Assembly: GCA_946624065.1 (NCBI GenBank)
Contig: CAMORT010000029.1
Span: 1 to 30,070, forward strand
Reading direction: 5' to 3'
Length of the DNA stretch: 30,070 bases
From: F23-D06 sp002392325
Lineage (GTDB): Bacteria; Bacteroidota; Bacteroidia; Bacteroidales; WCHB1-69
Positions within the stretch are counted from its first letter, which is position 1; every line of letters starts with the position of its first letter. The translations under genes were made by a program, and so were the position numbers. Below, piece by piece: positions 9,374-18,700 of this stretch. The notes beneath the pieces are model-generated. The model did no database searches, was not told the origin of the DNA, and saw only the letters and a program-made list of their open reading frames with translations.

Positions 9374-11542
9374 ATGAAAAACTGGAAACTCATCATAGGT
9401 ATCATGGCAACCATCACCCTTATGTGGTGTCATTCGGTCCATGCCCAAGAAACCCAAACGGATTCTACTGAAAACTCAGTTTTCTATACTCGCCTTCTGG
9501 CCCGGAGCTACGGCGACAGCATTGTGCTGCGCTGGGCGCCGGAAAAGTCATCCATCTGGATGTTGAGCAATTATTATGGCTGGAATATCGCTTGTTATAA
9601 GAACGAAAATGAGGATGACACGCTGTCCAGCCCCTACCTCAACGCCAAACCCATCCGTCCATACACGCTTGAGGAATTCCAACAGCACTTCGACTCCACC
9701 AACCTCATGGCTGGTGTGGCCGCACAAGCCCTGTACGGCCAAAATCCCAACGGAGTGGTGGAACCCCAAAACGGACAAGGATTTGAGAACTACATCTTCC
9801 GCAAAAACCAGGAGCAGGAACAACGCCAGTTTTTCGCTTACCTGGCCTCTGAAACCAGTCCCGACATCGCCAACGCTTTGGGATTGCGTTTCGTGGACAA
9901 AAATGTGAAAAAAGGCGAATTATACGAATATTCTATCTCCTCCCTCATCCCCGAAAAATACGCCACTGTCCCGGATGTGACCATAATCGTGGAATGCAAA
10001 CCCTTTGAAAGGACAGAAGAGGAACTGGTGGCTCCTATTGAAATTATGCAGATAGATCCCTATCGGGCAGTGGTCTATTGGAAAAAGAACAAGTTGTCCG
10101 GCTACTACATTGAGCGCAGCAGCAACAAGGGCAAGAGTTGGAAGAAGATGAACGAATCCCCCATATATGGCATGGATCCCAATCCGGGAACGGCTTCCGT
10201 ATATGGAGAGGAGGTGGAAAAACTGATGAACGAGTATGTGGTTTTCGTGGACTCTCTGGGTCTTGACACCACCTATCAATACCGCATCAAGGGTTTTGAC
10301 GCTTTCTCAGACTATGCCCCCGCGCGCACCTCCGACCCGTTTGAGATGGAAGACCTCATCCCGCCCTTCCCGCCGAGCCTCCACAGTATCTTTCCCGAAA
10401 AGAACCAGATTTGCCGTCTGGTTTGGGACAAACCTATCATGGAAAAGGATGTCAAGTGCTTCGTGGTTACCTTCGCCGACAATTGGGATGGGCCTTGGGA
10501 GAATGTTTCCGGTCCGCTTTCACCCAAAACCTTCACCTACACTGACAATGAGGCCGGACAGCGTGGCCGCGGTTACTACCGTGTGTTCGTATCCGACGAG
10601 AGCGGAAATGTGGCTTACTCCGAAATGGTAATCAACAACATTGAGGATGTCACCCCGCCCGCACAACCCTATGGCCTGCGCGCCATGGTGGATACCACCG
10701 GCATCATGTACATGGAGTGGAACCCCAACCGGGAAAAAGACCTGCGCGGTTATAAGGTCTATTTCGCAAACCAACTGGACCACGACTTCATAGAGGCGTC
10801 CAAAGGATTCCTTTATGCCAGCTATTTCCTCGACACGGTGGACATCACCATGCTCACGCCGCACATCTATTACTATGTGGTGGCCTGCGACAACAGCTAC
10901 AACTACTCCCAGCACTCCGACACCCTTGAGGTGAAATTCCCTGACCTCAACCCACCGGCAATCGTGCTGTTGGAAGACTTCCGCGTGGACAATGGGGCTG
11001 TAACCGCCCGCTGGCGCCGAAGCGTGTCCGACGATGTGGCCAACTACTTCATCTTCCGCAAGCCCGAAGGACACAAGCACTGGGAATGCATCTATATCGC
11101 CACCCCCGACGATGTTGAAGACGGACTCCTCACTTTCCGCGACTACCCCACTCCTTCTTCCACCCCCTACAACTACTGCATAGAAGCTCTTGATTACTCC
11201 CAAAAAAGTTCCGGCAAGAATGGCGAATTCACCGTCCAGGTGAAAGGACCTTCCACCATCGATGTGAAAATAAACCTCAAAGCGGCATGCGACAAAAAAA
11301 CAAAGCGCGCCACACTGACTTGGGACTACCAGTACACCTCCGACCGTGAACATTATGGTGTCATCTACCGTTCCATCAACGGTGGCGAATACCGTGACAT
11401 TGCCACTTTCAAACGCGGCGAGACGACATTCACCGACTACAAGGTCAAAGAAGGCGAGAAGGTTTCCTATTACATCCAACTGGTTCTGGGCAAAGGTAAG
11501 AAGTCAACGCCATCCAATGTCGCCAATGTTTCTATAAAATAG
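9374..11542 (+). CDS. Secreted multi-fibronectin-type-III protein
   Basis: A 722-aa protein. The ATG at 9374 is followed by a clear Sec signal peptide (charged MKNWK, a hydrophobic core, likely cleavage after VHA near residue 25). An N-terminal region (about 30-215) opens with a strand resembling the first strands of an FN3 fold (SYGDSIVLRWAP). About five FN3-like repeats follow, starting near residues 220, 329, 425, 525 and 626; each shows the buried Trp strand (VVYW, LVWD, YMEW, ARWR, LTWD) and the later Tyr-rich strand (YYYVVACD, PYNYCIEALD). There is no sorting domain or lipobox, so the mature protein is probably periplasmic, or held at the surface by a partner. It lies 53 bp after the giant gene on the same strand with no terminator between, which suggests cotranscription and a joint role. 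FN3 domains are generic binding or spacer modules, so the ligand is unknown. Confidence 0.85.
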   Translation: MKNWKLIIGIMATITLMWCHSVHAQETQTDSTENSVFYTRLLARSYGDSIVLRWAPEKSSIWMLSNYYGWNIACYKNENEDDTLSSPYLNAKPIRPYTLEEFQQHFDSTNLMAGVAAQALYGQNPNGVVEPQNGQGFENYIFRKNQEQEQRQFFAYLASETSPDIANALGLRFVDKNVKKGELYEYSISSLIPEKYATVPDVTIIVECKPFERTEEELVAPIEIMQIDPYRAVVYWKKNKLSGYYIERSSNKGKSWKKMNESPIYGMDPNPGTASVYGEEVEKLMNEYVVFVDSLGLDTTYQYRIKGFDAFSDYAPARTSDPFEMEDLIPPFPPSLHSIFPEKNQICRLVWDKPIMEKDVKCFVVTFADNWDGPWENVSGPLSPKTFTYTDNEAGQRGRGYYRVFVSDESGNVAYSEMVINNIEDVTPPAQPYGLRAMVDTTGIMYMEWNPNREKDLRGYKVYFANQLDHDFIEASKGFLYASYFLDTVDITMLTPHIYYYVVACDNSYNYSQHSDTLEVKFPDLNPPAIVLLEDFRVDNGAVTARWRRSVSDDVANYFIFRKPEGHKHWECIYIATPDDVEDGLLTFRDYPTPSSTPYNYCIEALDYSQKSSGKNGEFTVQVKGPSTIDVKINLKAACDKKTKRATLTWDYQYTSDREHYGVIYRSINGGEYRDIATFKRGETTFTDYKVKEGEKVSYYIQLVLGKGKKSTPSNVANVSIK

Positions 11543-11558
11543 CGATACCTTATCATAC

Positions 11559-11592
11559 AAAAAAGCCCCTTGAAATCTCAAGGGGCTTTTTT
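11559..11592. terminator. Bidirectional intrinsic terminator
   Basis: Perfect 15-bp inverted repeat (left arm 11559-11573, right arm 11578-11592) around a 4-nt AATC loop. The GC-rich core AGCCCCTTGA is flanked by A6 on one side and T6 on the other, so both strands give a hairpin followed by a U-tract. It lies 16 bp after the stop of the FN3 gene and 42 bp beyond the stop of the converging lipoprotein gene, so it can end both transcripts. Confidence 0.93.
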
Positions 11593-11634
11593 ATTGCAAT
11601 GGTTAAACTAAACCGGACAAATTCCGGCAGGGTT

Positions 11635-12183
11635 TTAACGAACTCGGGAGTAATACTCGATGCGATGCTCGTAAACATAATCATCACCCTCGCTAGCGTT
11701 ATAGGCGATTGTCCAGACCTGATTATCCCATTCCGGTTCTGCCTCAACAACTCTCATCTCCAACATACCATCCGCTTTGATGCCTCTCAAGCAGAAATGA
11801 TCATTGTAATAGCACATATAACCACCGGAAATAAAACTGCCAGATGCTGAATTGCAAGTATATTTGCAATAGTTCTCTGGGTATCTTTCAGACAAAGAAG
11901 TAATCTCGCCTGTCAAACCATTTTGAACGGTAAGATCAGCAGGGAATTGGTACTTCCAAGGATAGAAAGTGTAAGACCAAGTGGTCAAACCTTCTCCTTT
12001 GCGCAGCATAACGGACTCTTCATCAGCCGTTTGATAATTGTAAATCACTTGAACTGAATCAAGAGACCAAGTCATCTCTTCTTTCACCATTTTTCTTTCT
12101 TTCTTGGTCGGACCATCTTCATTTCTGTTACATGAAGTCAGAATGGCACAAAAAGCCATCAAAATCAAAGCAAATTTTTTCAT
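11635..12183 (-). CDS. Small predicted lipoprotein, unknown function
   Basis: A 182-aa protein starting at ATG (12183-12181). It has a lipoprotein signal peptide: MKK, a hydrophobic core, then lipobox LTSC with the acylated cysteine at residue 18, followed by NRNEDG. The absence of a clear inner-membrane retention signal fits outer-membrane anchoring, as is usual in Bacteroidetes. The mature part starts with a Lys/Glu-rich stretch, then beta-strand-like segments rich in Tyr and Trp (TWSYTFYPWKYQF, MCYYNDHFCLRG) with several cysteines, loosely like small lipocalin-type lipoproteins; I do not assign a family. It begins 28 bp after the PII-like gene on the same strand, so it may be the last gene of the efflux operon. 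The A/T-rich leader could also hold its own promoter, but I see no convincing Bacteroidetes promoter match. Confidence 0.8.
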   Translation of the reverse strand: MKKFALILMAFCAILTSCNRNEDGPTKKERKMVKEEMTWSLDSVQVIYNYQTADEESVMLRKGEGLTTWSYTFYPWKYQFPADLTVQNGLTGEITSLSERYPENYCKYTCNSASGSFISGGYMCYYNDHFCLRGIKADGMLEMRVVEAEPEWDNQVWTIAYNASEGDDYVYEHRIEYYSRVR

Positions 12184-12211
12184 TGTTAAAAAAATAAATT
12201 ACTATTAAGGG

Positions 12212-12517
12212 TTAAAAACTTTTGTCCGTTATATCATCCACTTTCCACACAAATGCCCTAAGCCCTTGCTGTTCAGCTGAAACATCAAGTTCATGAATAT
12301 CTTTCAACAAGGGTTCCACTTTCTCGTCGGGCATAAAAGCCAATACAGCGGAGTTAAGCGTGGGCCAAGCATGTGTTCCGTAATGCGGTTCTCCATTATC
12401 AGAACCACGACCCTGGACTTCATTCCAATAGGTGAATCCACGAATCTCATTCTTGTCTAAAATTTCCATTACCTCATCATAGAAGGCCTGGTATAAGGAT
12501 ATGAAGACTGCTTTCAT
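12212..12517 (-). CDS. PII-like small protein linked to the RND pump
   Basis: A 101-aa cytoplasmic protein with the secondary-structure pattern of PII-like ferredoxin-fold proteins: strand 1 (residues 1-8, MKAVFISL), helix (10-22), strand 2 (25-34), a glycine-rich loop (36-50, GRGSDNGEPHYGTHA) at the T-loop position, strand 3 (53-62, TLNSAVLAFM), helix 2 (64-76), strand 4 (84-93). There is no signal peptide. PII and PII-like proteins form trimers that bind nucleotides or other small effectors and regulate neighbouring transporters; some families are encoded beside RND or metal-efflux pumps. Here it follows the acrB-like gene on the same strand after 55 bp, so control of, or reporting on, the pump is a reasonable inference. 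The ligand is unknown. A CutA1-like role is an alternative. Confidence 0.7.
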   Translation of the reverse strand: MKAVFISLYQAFYDEVMEILDKNEIRGFTYWNEVQGRGSDNGEPHYGTHAWPTLNSAVLAFMPDEKVEPLLKDIHELDVSAEQQGLRAFVWKVDDITDKSF

Positions 12518-12528
12518 AATAGTATTAG

Positions 12529-12575
12529 GTTTAAAGTTTAAGGTTTAAGGTTTAAAGTTTAAAGTTTAAGGTTTA
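12529..12575. repeat. Heptamer tandem array GTTTAAR, about 7 units
   Basis: Uninterrupted 7-bp register on the plus strand: units start at 12529, 12536, 12543, 12550, 12557, 12564 and 12571, reading GTTTAAA, GTTTAAG, GTTTAAG, GTTTAAA, GTTTAAA, GTTTAAG and a final variant GTTTACA. The last unit contains the TTA that is the acrB stop codon on the minus strand, so the array fills nearly the whole spacer between acrB and the PII-like gene. Confidence 0.9.
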
Positions 12576-15500
12576 CACCTCGTTAACACCCAATGCCTTA
12601 TTCCGCTCGCGGCGGGCTCGGCGGCGGGCAGCGCCTTTCGCATTCCATTCGGCGAACTTACTGTAGATGATCGGGATGAGGATCAAGGTCACCATGGTGG
12701 AGAATGTTAAACCCCAAGCCACGACCATACCCATGGAATTCCACATCTCGGCACCCTCACCCTTGTCAACAGCCAACGGAATCATACCGAGCACCGTGGT
12801 CAGCGTGGTCATCAAGATGGGACGCAGACGGGAACGGCCACCGGCCACGACAGCGTCCTTGATGGTCATGCCGCGTTCCACACACAAACTGGTGTAGTCA
12901 ATAAGCACGATACCGTTCTTCACCACAATACCAATCAACATCATCAAGCCAATCAATGCCATGATACCCAATGCGGTGCGTGTCACAGCCAAACCAATCA
13001 ACACACCCGTGAGGGCGAAGAGAATGGATAACATGATGACGAACGGATAGGTGAAGGATTCGAACTGGGCGGCCATCACCACATAAACCAAAATGATAAT
13101 CAGGGCCATCAACATGAACATATCGCCGAAGGCGTCCTGCTGGTCTTCCCAAGTACCACCAATCTTATAGTCCAATGTGGGCGGAATGTCCATCTGATCC
13201 AACTCATGCTGTGCGGAGGCCACCAATTCGCTCAACACAGCACCCTTGGCCACCACACATGACACTTTAACCATACGCTCACGGTCCTTACGGACGATGG
13301 TAGGCGGGGTGAATGTCTCTTCCACCGTGGCCACATCACCCACACGGATACCTTTACCCATGTTGTTGTACATCAAGATGTTTTCAACCGCATGGATATC
13401 ATCACGGAACTCCGGAGCATAACGCACACGGATGTTGTACTCATCACCGTCCTCACGGAATTTGGAGGCGGTGTAACCATTGAAACGGTTGCGCACATAA
13501 CTGGCGGCAGTTGTGGAGTTAAGTCCGTTCTCGGCCAACTTTTGGCGGTCAAAGACCACTTCCAACTCAGGAGTATATTCATCACGGCTAATCACCACCT
13601 CGGAACAGCCCTCCACCTGACGCATACGCGCGGCGAGGTCAGCGGCAAACTGGTCAGTAGTATTGAAATCATAGCAGTACAACTCAATATCCACCGTTGA
13701 CTGTCCACCCATATTGCCTTGACCGGTGGAAACCGTGGAGGACACAATCTCAATATGATTGCGCAGGATTTCACGAATACCATCGGAAATCTCCGTAATA
13801 AACTTGTCACGCTCCGTCTTTTTCACCAAACGGATGTTGAAGGAGAGCAGGTGGGTTCCGTTTTCACGCATCAAGCTGAAGGTGTTGTCCTCGTCGGGCA
13901 TACCTACGGAGTAGTTGATGGTCTTGATCTCATCAGGGTACTTCGCGCGCATCTCCTCCACCAACTGGTCGCCCAACGCCTTGGTGGTTTCCACGCGCGT
14001 GCCTTGCGGCAACTTCACCGTGACACTCAAACGGGCGTTATCCTGTGTGGGGAAGAACTCCGTAGGGATAACCTTCAGCAAGCAAAGACTGACCAAGAAA
14101 ACAGCCGATGCGATGCCCACGACCGTTTTCCGGTGATTGACGCACCAGCGGAGCAAACGGGCATAACCCTCGTCCAAACGGATAAGGAATTTCTCAATAG
14201 GACCATAAATTTTGGCAAACCATTTGCTCTTTTTCGGATTCTTCTTCAAAAGAAGCGAACAGAGCATCGGGGTCAGCGTCATAGCGGCCGCCAGAGAGAC
14301 GGCAATCACAATGGTGACAATCCAGCCCAACTGTTTGAAGAGCACGCCGGCCATACCGGTAAGGAAGGTCAGCGGCAAGAACACGGCGATAATCACCAAG
14401 GTGGAAGCGATAATGGAGAGCGACACCTCGCTGGTGGCGAACACGGCCGCCGCCTTGGGTTTTGATCCCCGCTCAATATGGGTGGTGATATTCTCCAACA
14501 CCACAATGGAGTCATCGACCACCAGACCGATGGCGATAGAGATAGAAGACAATGAAATGATATTCAATGTATTACCCGTCGCCAAAAGGTAGATGAACGC
14601 CGCAATCAAGGAGACAGGCACCACTATGGCAATGATGATGGTGGCACGCCATCTTCCCAAGAAGAAGAGCACCACAATCACGACCAACAGTAAGATAATG
14701 AGGATGGTTTCCTCCAAACTGTCAATAGTATTGGTAATGTTATCGGAGTTGTCAACCAGCACATTCAATTTCACATCGGCAGGCAGGGAACGCTGAATAT
14801 CGGGCAGTTCCTTCAGCACCTTCTTACAAATCTGCACCGTATTGGCACCCGTTTGCTTTTGGATGATGACCATAGCGCCGCGTTCGCCATCCGTATAGGA
14901 CTCCTGCATACGCTCTTGGAGCGTATCGCGCACCACGGCCACATCTTTCAGGAAAACATTCTTGTTGTTGAAACTGCCCACGACCACATTCTCCATCTCA
15001 TCAGCACTGTCGAACTCGCCGTCCACACGCATGGAGTATGTTTTGGAACCCACATCCATGATACCGAGGGAGACATTGCGGTTTTCAGCGCCAAGGACTT
15101 GTGCGATGGCTTCAATGGTGAGATTGTAACTCTCCAATTTGTACGGATCGCAATAGACCTGGATTTCGCGCTGCGGAGCACCGGCAATGGACACCGCACC
15201 CACACCGCTGATACGGCTCAAGGGTGAGGAAACCTTGTCGTCCAATATCTTATACAACGCTTGTGTGCTCTGTCCCGACTGCACCGAAAGCATCATGATG
15301 GGCATGTCGTCAGCGCTGAACTTGAACAGGTAGGGTTGGTTGGCGCCATCGGGCAACGCCGACTTCACCATATCCAACTTGTCGCGCACATCGTTGGTCT
15401 TTTGTTCTATATCCACACCGTACTCAAACTCCAGATAAACAATGGAATAGTTCTCCTTGGAGTTGGAGGTGATGTGCTTAAGGTCACTCAGGGTGTTGAG

Positions 15501-15710
15501 CACATTCTCAATGGGTTTGGAAACATTGTCCTCAATATCTTCCGCACTGGCACCGCCATAGACGGTGAGCACCATAATGGTGTTGCTGTCCATGTGGGGG
15601 AAGAGGTCCACCGGCAGCTTGGTCAGGGAGAAGATGCCGATGATGATAACGGCAATGTAGATTAACCCTGTCATGATGGGTCTTGCGACCGATTTCTGGT
15701 ATAAGCTCAT
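12573..15710 (-). CDS. acrB: RND-family multidrug efflux transporter (AcrB-like, HAE1 type)
   Basis: Inner-membrane proton-driven pump of 1045 aa, full length for the family (E. coli AcrB is 1049). It starts MSLYQKSVARPIM with TM1 at about 12-30. A porter/docking region includes the FFP.QDN motif after TM7 (EFFPTQDNARLSV). A second TM bundle begins near residue 335, and the TM4 motif GLVVDDSIVVLEN carries Asp399 and Asp400. The TM10 segment GIVVKNGIVLIDY carries Lys931. These match the Asp407/Asp408/Lys940 proton-relay residues of AcrB, so the pump should be active. The C-terminus ends in an Arg-rich cytosolic tail. It belongs with the acrA-like and tolC-like genes at 27708-30070, but two adhesin genes separate it from them. 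The start is 56 bp from the preceding stop and has no Shine-Dalgarno motif. The drug-type rather than heavy-metal (CusA) subclass is chosen because its porter and TM segments read like AcrB/MexB. Substrate is unknown. Confidence 0.95.
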   Translation of the reverse strand: MSLYQKSVARPIMTGLIYIAVIIIGIFSLTKLPVDLFPHMDSNTIMVLTVYGGASAEDIEDNVSKPIENVLNTLSDLKHITSNSKENYSIVYLEFEYGVDIEQKTNDVRDKLDMVKSALPDGANQPYLFKFSADDMPIMMLSVQSGQSTQALYKILDDKVSSPLSRISGVGAVSIAGAPQREIQVYCDPYKLESYNLTIEAIAQVLGAENRNVSLGIMDVGSKTYSMRVDGEFDSADEMENVVVGSFNNKNVFLKDVAVVRDTLQERMQESYTDGERGAMVIIQKQTGANTVQICKKVLKELPDIQRSLPADVKLNVLVDNSDNITNTIDSLEETILIILLLVVIVVLFFLGRWRATIIIAIVVPVSLIAAFIYLLATGNTLNIISLSSISIAIGLVVDDSIVVLENITTHIERGSKPKAAAVFATSEVSLSIIASTLVIIAVFLPLTFLTGMAGVLFKQLGWIVTIVIAVSLAAAMTLTPMLCSLLLKKNPKKSKWFAKIYGPIEKFLIRLDEGYARLLRWCVNHRKTVVGIASAVFLVSLCLLKVIPTEFFPTQDNARLSVTVKLPQGTRVETTKALGDQLVEEMRAKYPDEIKTINYSVGMPDEDNTFSLMRENGTHLLSFNIRLVKKTERDKFITEISDGIREILRNHIEIVSSTVSTGQGNMGGQSTVDIELYCYDFNTTDQFAADLAARMRQVEGCSEVVISRDEYTPELEVVFDRQKLAENGLNSTTAASYVRNRFNGYTASKFREDGDEYNIRVRYAPEFRDDIHAVENILMYNNMGKGIRVGDVATVEETFTPPTIVRKDRERMVKVSCVVAKGAVLSELVASAQHELDQMDIPPTLDYKIGGTWEDQQDAFGDMFMLMALIIILVYVVMAAQFESFTYPFVIMLSILFALTGVLIGLAVTRTALGIMALIGLMMLIGIVVKNGIVLIDYTSLCVERGMTIKDAVVAGGRSRLRPILMTTLTTVLGMIPLAVDKGEGAEMWNSMGMVVAWGLTFSTMVTLILIPIIYSKFAEWNAKGAARRRARRERNKALGVNEV

Positions 15711-15714
15711 ATTG

Positions 15715-15742
15715 GTTTAGGGTTATTGGTTACAGTTTAAGA
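15715..15742. repeat. Decayed heptamer repeat ahead of acrB
   Basis: On the plus strand, successive 7-mers GTTTAGG, GTTATTG, GTTACAG and TTTAAGA resemble the GTTTAAR array on the other side of acrB. They sit immediately upstream of the acrB start codon (15708-15710). The units are too diverged to be sure of common origin. Confidence 0.45.
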
Positions 15743-15766
15743 GGTATATTGGTTATTGAATAAAAG

Positions 15767-18700
15767 TTATCGTTGTTTGATGAATTTCAGGTCTATAATT
15801 CCCGACTCGGTTCGGACATGGGCTATGTAAACACCAGCGGCGAGGCCAGAAAGACTGATGCGGGTCGTCTGTAGGGATGAATCATTATTAGTCCCTACGA
15901 CGGAGCGGACAACCTTGCCATAAATGTCGTAAACTTCAATGCCGAGAATGCGGACATTTTCGTCGGTTACATGTATATCAACATACTCGCGAGCGGGGTT
16001 CGGATAGAGCACGATATCAAAGGTAGCATCCTGGTCATATGGACGGATGCCGGTGGAATCGGATACGAGAGTGGTGAACTGCGCGGTGTCGGACGGACTG
16101 TCGGGATTGCACATGGCCACCACATAGCAGTCGTACATGGTCAAGGTATCCAAACCTGTCAATATATGCGTATTTTGTCCGGCAGCAACTGTGTCCGTCT
16201 GCCACACCACCTCTGTGGTGGGTTTGTAGTACACGAGGTATGTGACTTCTCCATCAAACCAGTCAGCCTCGTTCTGCCAAGTCACCACGGCAGAAGAATC
16301 TGTAACATCCGTGATCGTAAGCTGCGAAGGCATCGCACAGGGAAGGTCGTGGTTAAGGTCAATGGTCAGACTATCGATGTATATATCATAAAAATATCCC
16401 GAATAAGAGTCCGGATTCGGGTTGGGATCCCGGAATGCAATATATGTTCCATTCCCCATATATGTGTTAAAGGGTATGGTGACATAGACAAATGCTTTTT
16501 TTAGACTGTCCAAAGTCTGCACAAGGGTAAATGTGGCAGGATCCGTCGGGTCAGTCATCACCCCCACCTCCAAACTTGCGCCGGCATACTGATCACCATA
16601 CTGGTTGTAGATGTAAAAGGAGATCTGCAGCGTATGAATATCCAAATAGTCAGAATTAACATACGGCATAATAGCCATGCTTCCCTCGCTCCGCCAAAAG
16701 CATAAGGACTTGTTACCGGACTGGGGATGGAAATTTTCCACACGCGGATAGTTTTGGGCTGACGCATTGCTTCCGACAATCCTGCTCCAACAGGGTTGCA
16801 TCTCGTTCTGTGTTGCATCCTCGAAGCCCCAGGTCTGTGGCACCGAGATGATATCTTGGGCGCACTCGGTGGCAAAGGTAACAGTCTCCGATGGGGTGTT
16901 CGGACTGCACAATGCAATGACACACAACTCATATGTGGTGCTCGGCTGCAAGTCGTCAATGGTAAGGATAGTGACGCCAACAGTATCAGTCTGCCAAAGC
17001 GTGTCGCCAACAGGTCGATAGCATACCACATAGGTTGCGGAATCCGCATTGTGAATCCACATCACATCGGCAGAACGACTGTCCGCATAGAGAATCGTGG
17101 GAAGTGACGGGCGCGGGCAGGCTGGAACCAGATCCAATGTCAAGTTGTCAATATAGATATCCGTATAGGAGGAGGGAACGCTGATGTCGCGGAATGCAAT
17201 AAATCTACCATTGCCATTGTAGGCGGACAAATCCAAATCCACAAGTTGGTAATCCACGGTCATGCCCGTTACTGTATCAATGGCAACAAACGAGGATATA
17301 TCGTTAGGATCCGTCATCACCCCTACCGCAAGCGAAGCAAGAGTATTGGATGTGTGACATTTCAGATAGAATGACATTCCCACATGATTGGCAGGAATGT
17401 TTTCAGACAATGGAGGCATGAACACATACCACCCTTGACTTATCCAGAAGTTCAAGGCTTTGCTCCCGGAATAAGAGTAATCAGTACTTTCGTAAACATA
17501 GGGCATATGGTTGTTGGATCCCGATGTTAACCGGCCCCAACATGCTGGAAACGGGTAACTGGATGTGCCGCCAGTATTGTTTTCCTCGAAGTCCCAAAAA
17601 GCAGGCAGGGAGTCAATCAAGTCGCAGAGCGTGGTAAACATGAATGGGGTGGAGTATGCACCCGGGTAACAATCCGCCATGACGCGGACCTCATATGTGG
17701 TATTGGATGCCAAACCCGTCAGCGTAGCCGTCGGAGATATGAGAATGTCAGTAGTGTCATACAGTGCAGTGTCGGAACCAACGGGCTTGTACATAATGAC
17801 ATACCGTGTCGAGTCGGCATCATGCGACCAAACCAGCGTCGCCGAGGTCATCCCCACTTGCGCAAGACTGATGTCAGACGGACGAGAGCAGTCTGGCAGC
17901 AACTGCAACTGCAAGTTATCCATGCAAATCGTGTTGCTGGCAGATCCGAATGTGCGGATTCCGATATGTGTGTTGCTACCCGTATAGGCACTCAGAGGCA
18001 CGTCAAACTCCTGATACTCAGTTGTAAAACCGGAAACCGTGTCCACCGCAACAAATGTCGAAGTATCCGTGGGATCGCTCATCAACCCGATTAACAGTCG
18101 GTTGTTGTCGCTTGCATTGCTGGTCTTTGCGTGAAAGGTAATCATCAAATCGCTGATTTGCAGGACGATAGTGTCAATTGCGGGCAGTACAACGGTCGAT
18201 TTGGCACTATTGAGGAACTTAAGGTAGTGAGTGCCGGTATAAGCCCACAGATTTGTGGCGTTGTTCTCCACAACAGACGGGTAGTGGTCGCCCGTCCGAC
18301 TCCAGCATTCGGGCAGCGGGTCAACATTCGTGCCCGCTGTGTTATTTGCTTCAAAACCCCATAACTGCGGCAGGGTTGAAATAGCCTCGCAAGTGGTGCT
18401 CACGACGATTACATTGGAGAGCAGTGTTGGATTGCAGACAGCAGCCACACAGACCTCATAAGATGTTGCGGGAGTTAATCCGCTCATCACAAAAGTATTG
18501 CCTGTTATCGCAATCGTGTTTGTCATCCAGACTGAATCGCCGACCTCACGATATTTAAGCAGGATTTGACCGTGGGTCTCGTCGTAGCCCGTCCAATGTA
18601 GCGTGACTGTATGGGCAGTAGGGTGCGAGGCCGACAGAGCCGACGGGCGCGGACAGGCAGGAATGGTATCCAGCACCAAATCATCAAGGTAGGTGAATGT

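Noticed and set aside
10520..11479. Minus-strand open frame of 319 codons.
   Set aside because: Fully antisense to the FN3 gene, whose signal peptide and repeats are convincing; the composition (Val/Gly/His-rich) is typical of a shadow.
13719..14465. Plus-strand open frame of 248 codons.
   Set aside because: Antisense to the conserved core of the RND pump; no signal, domain or start context.
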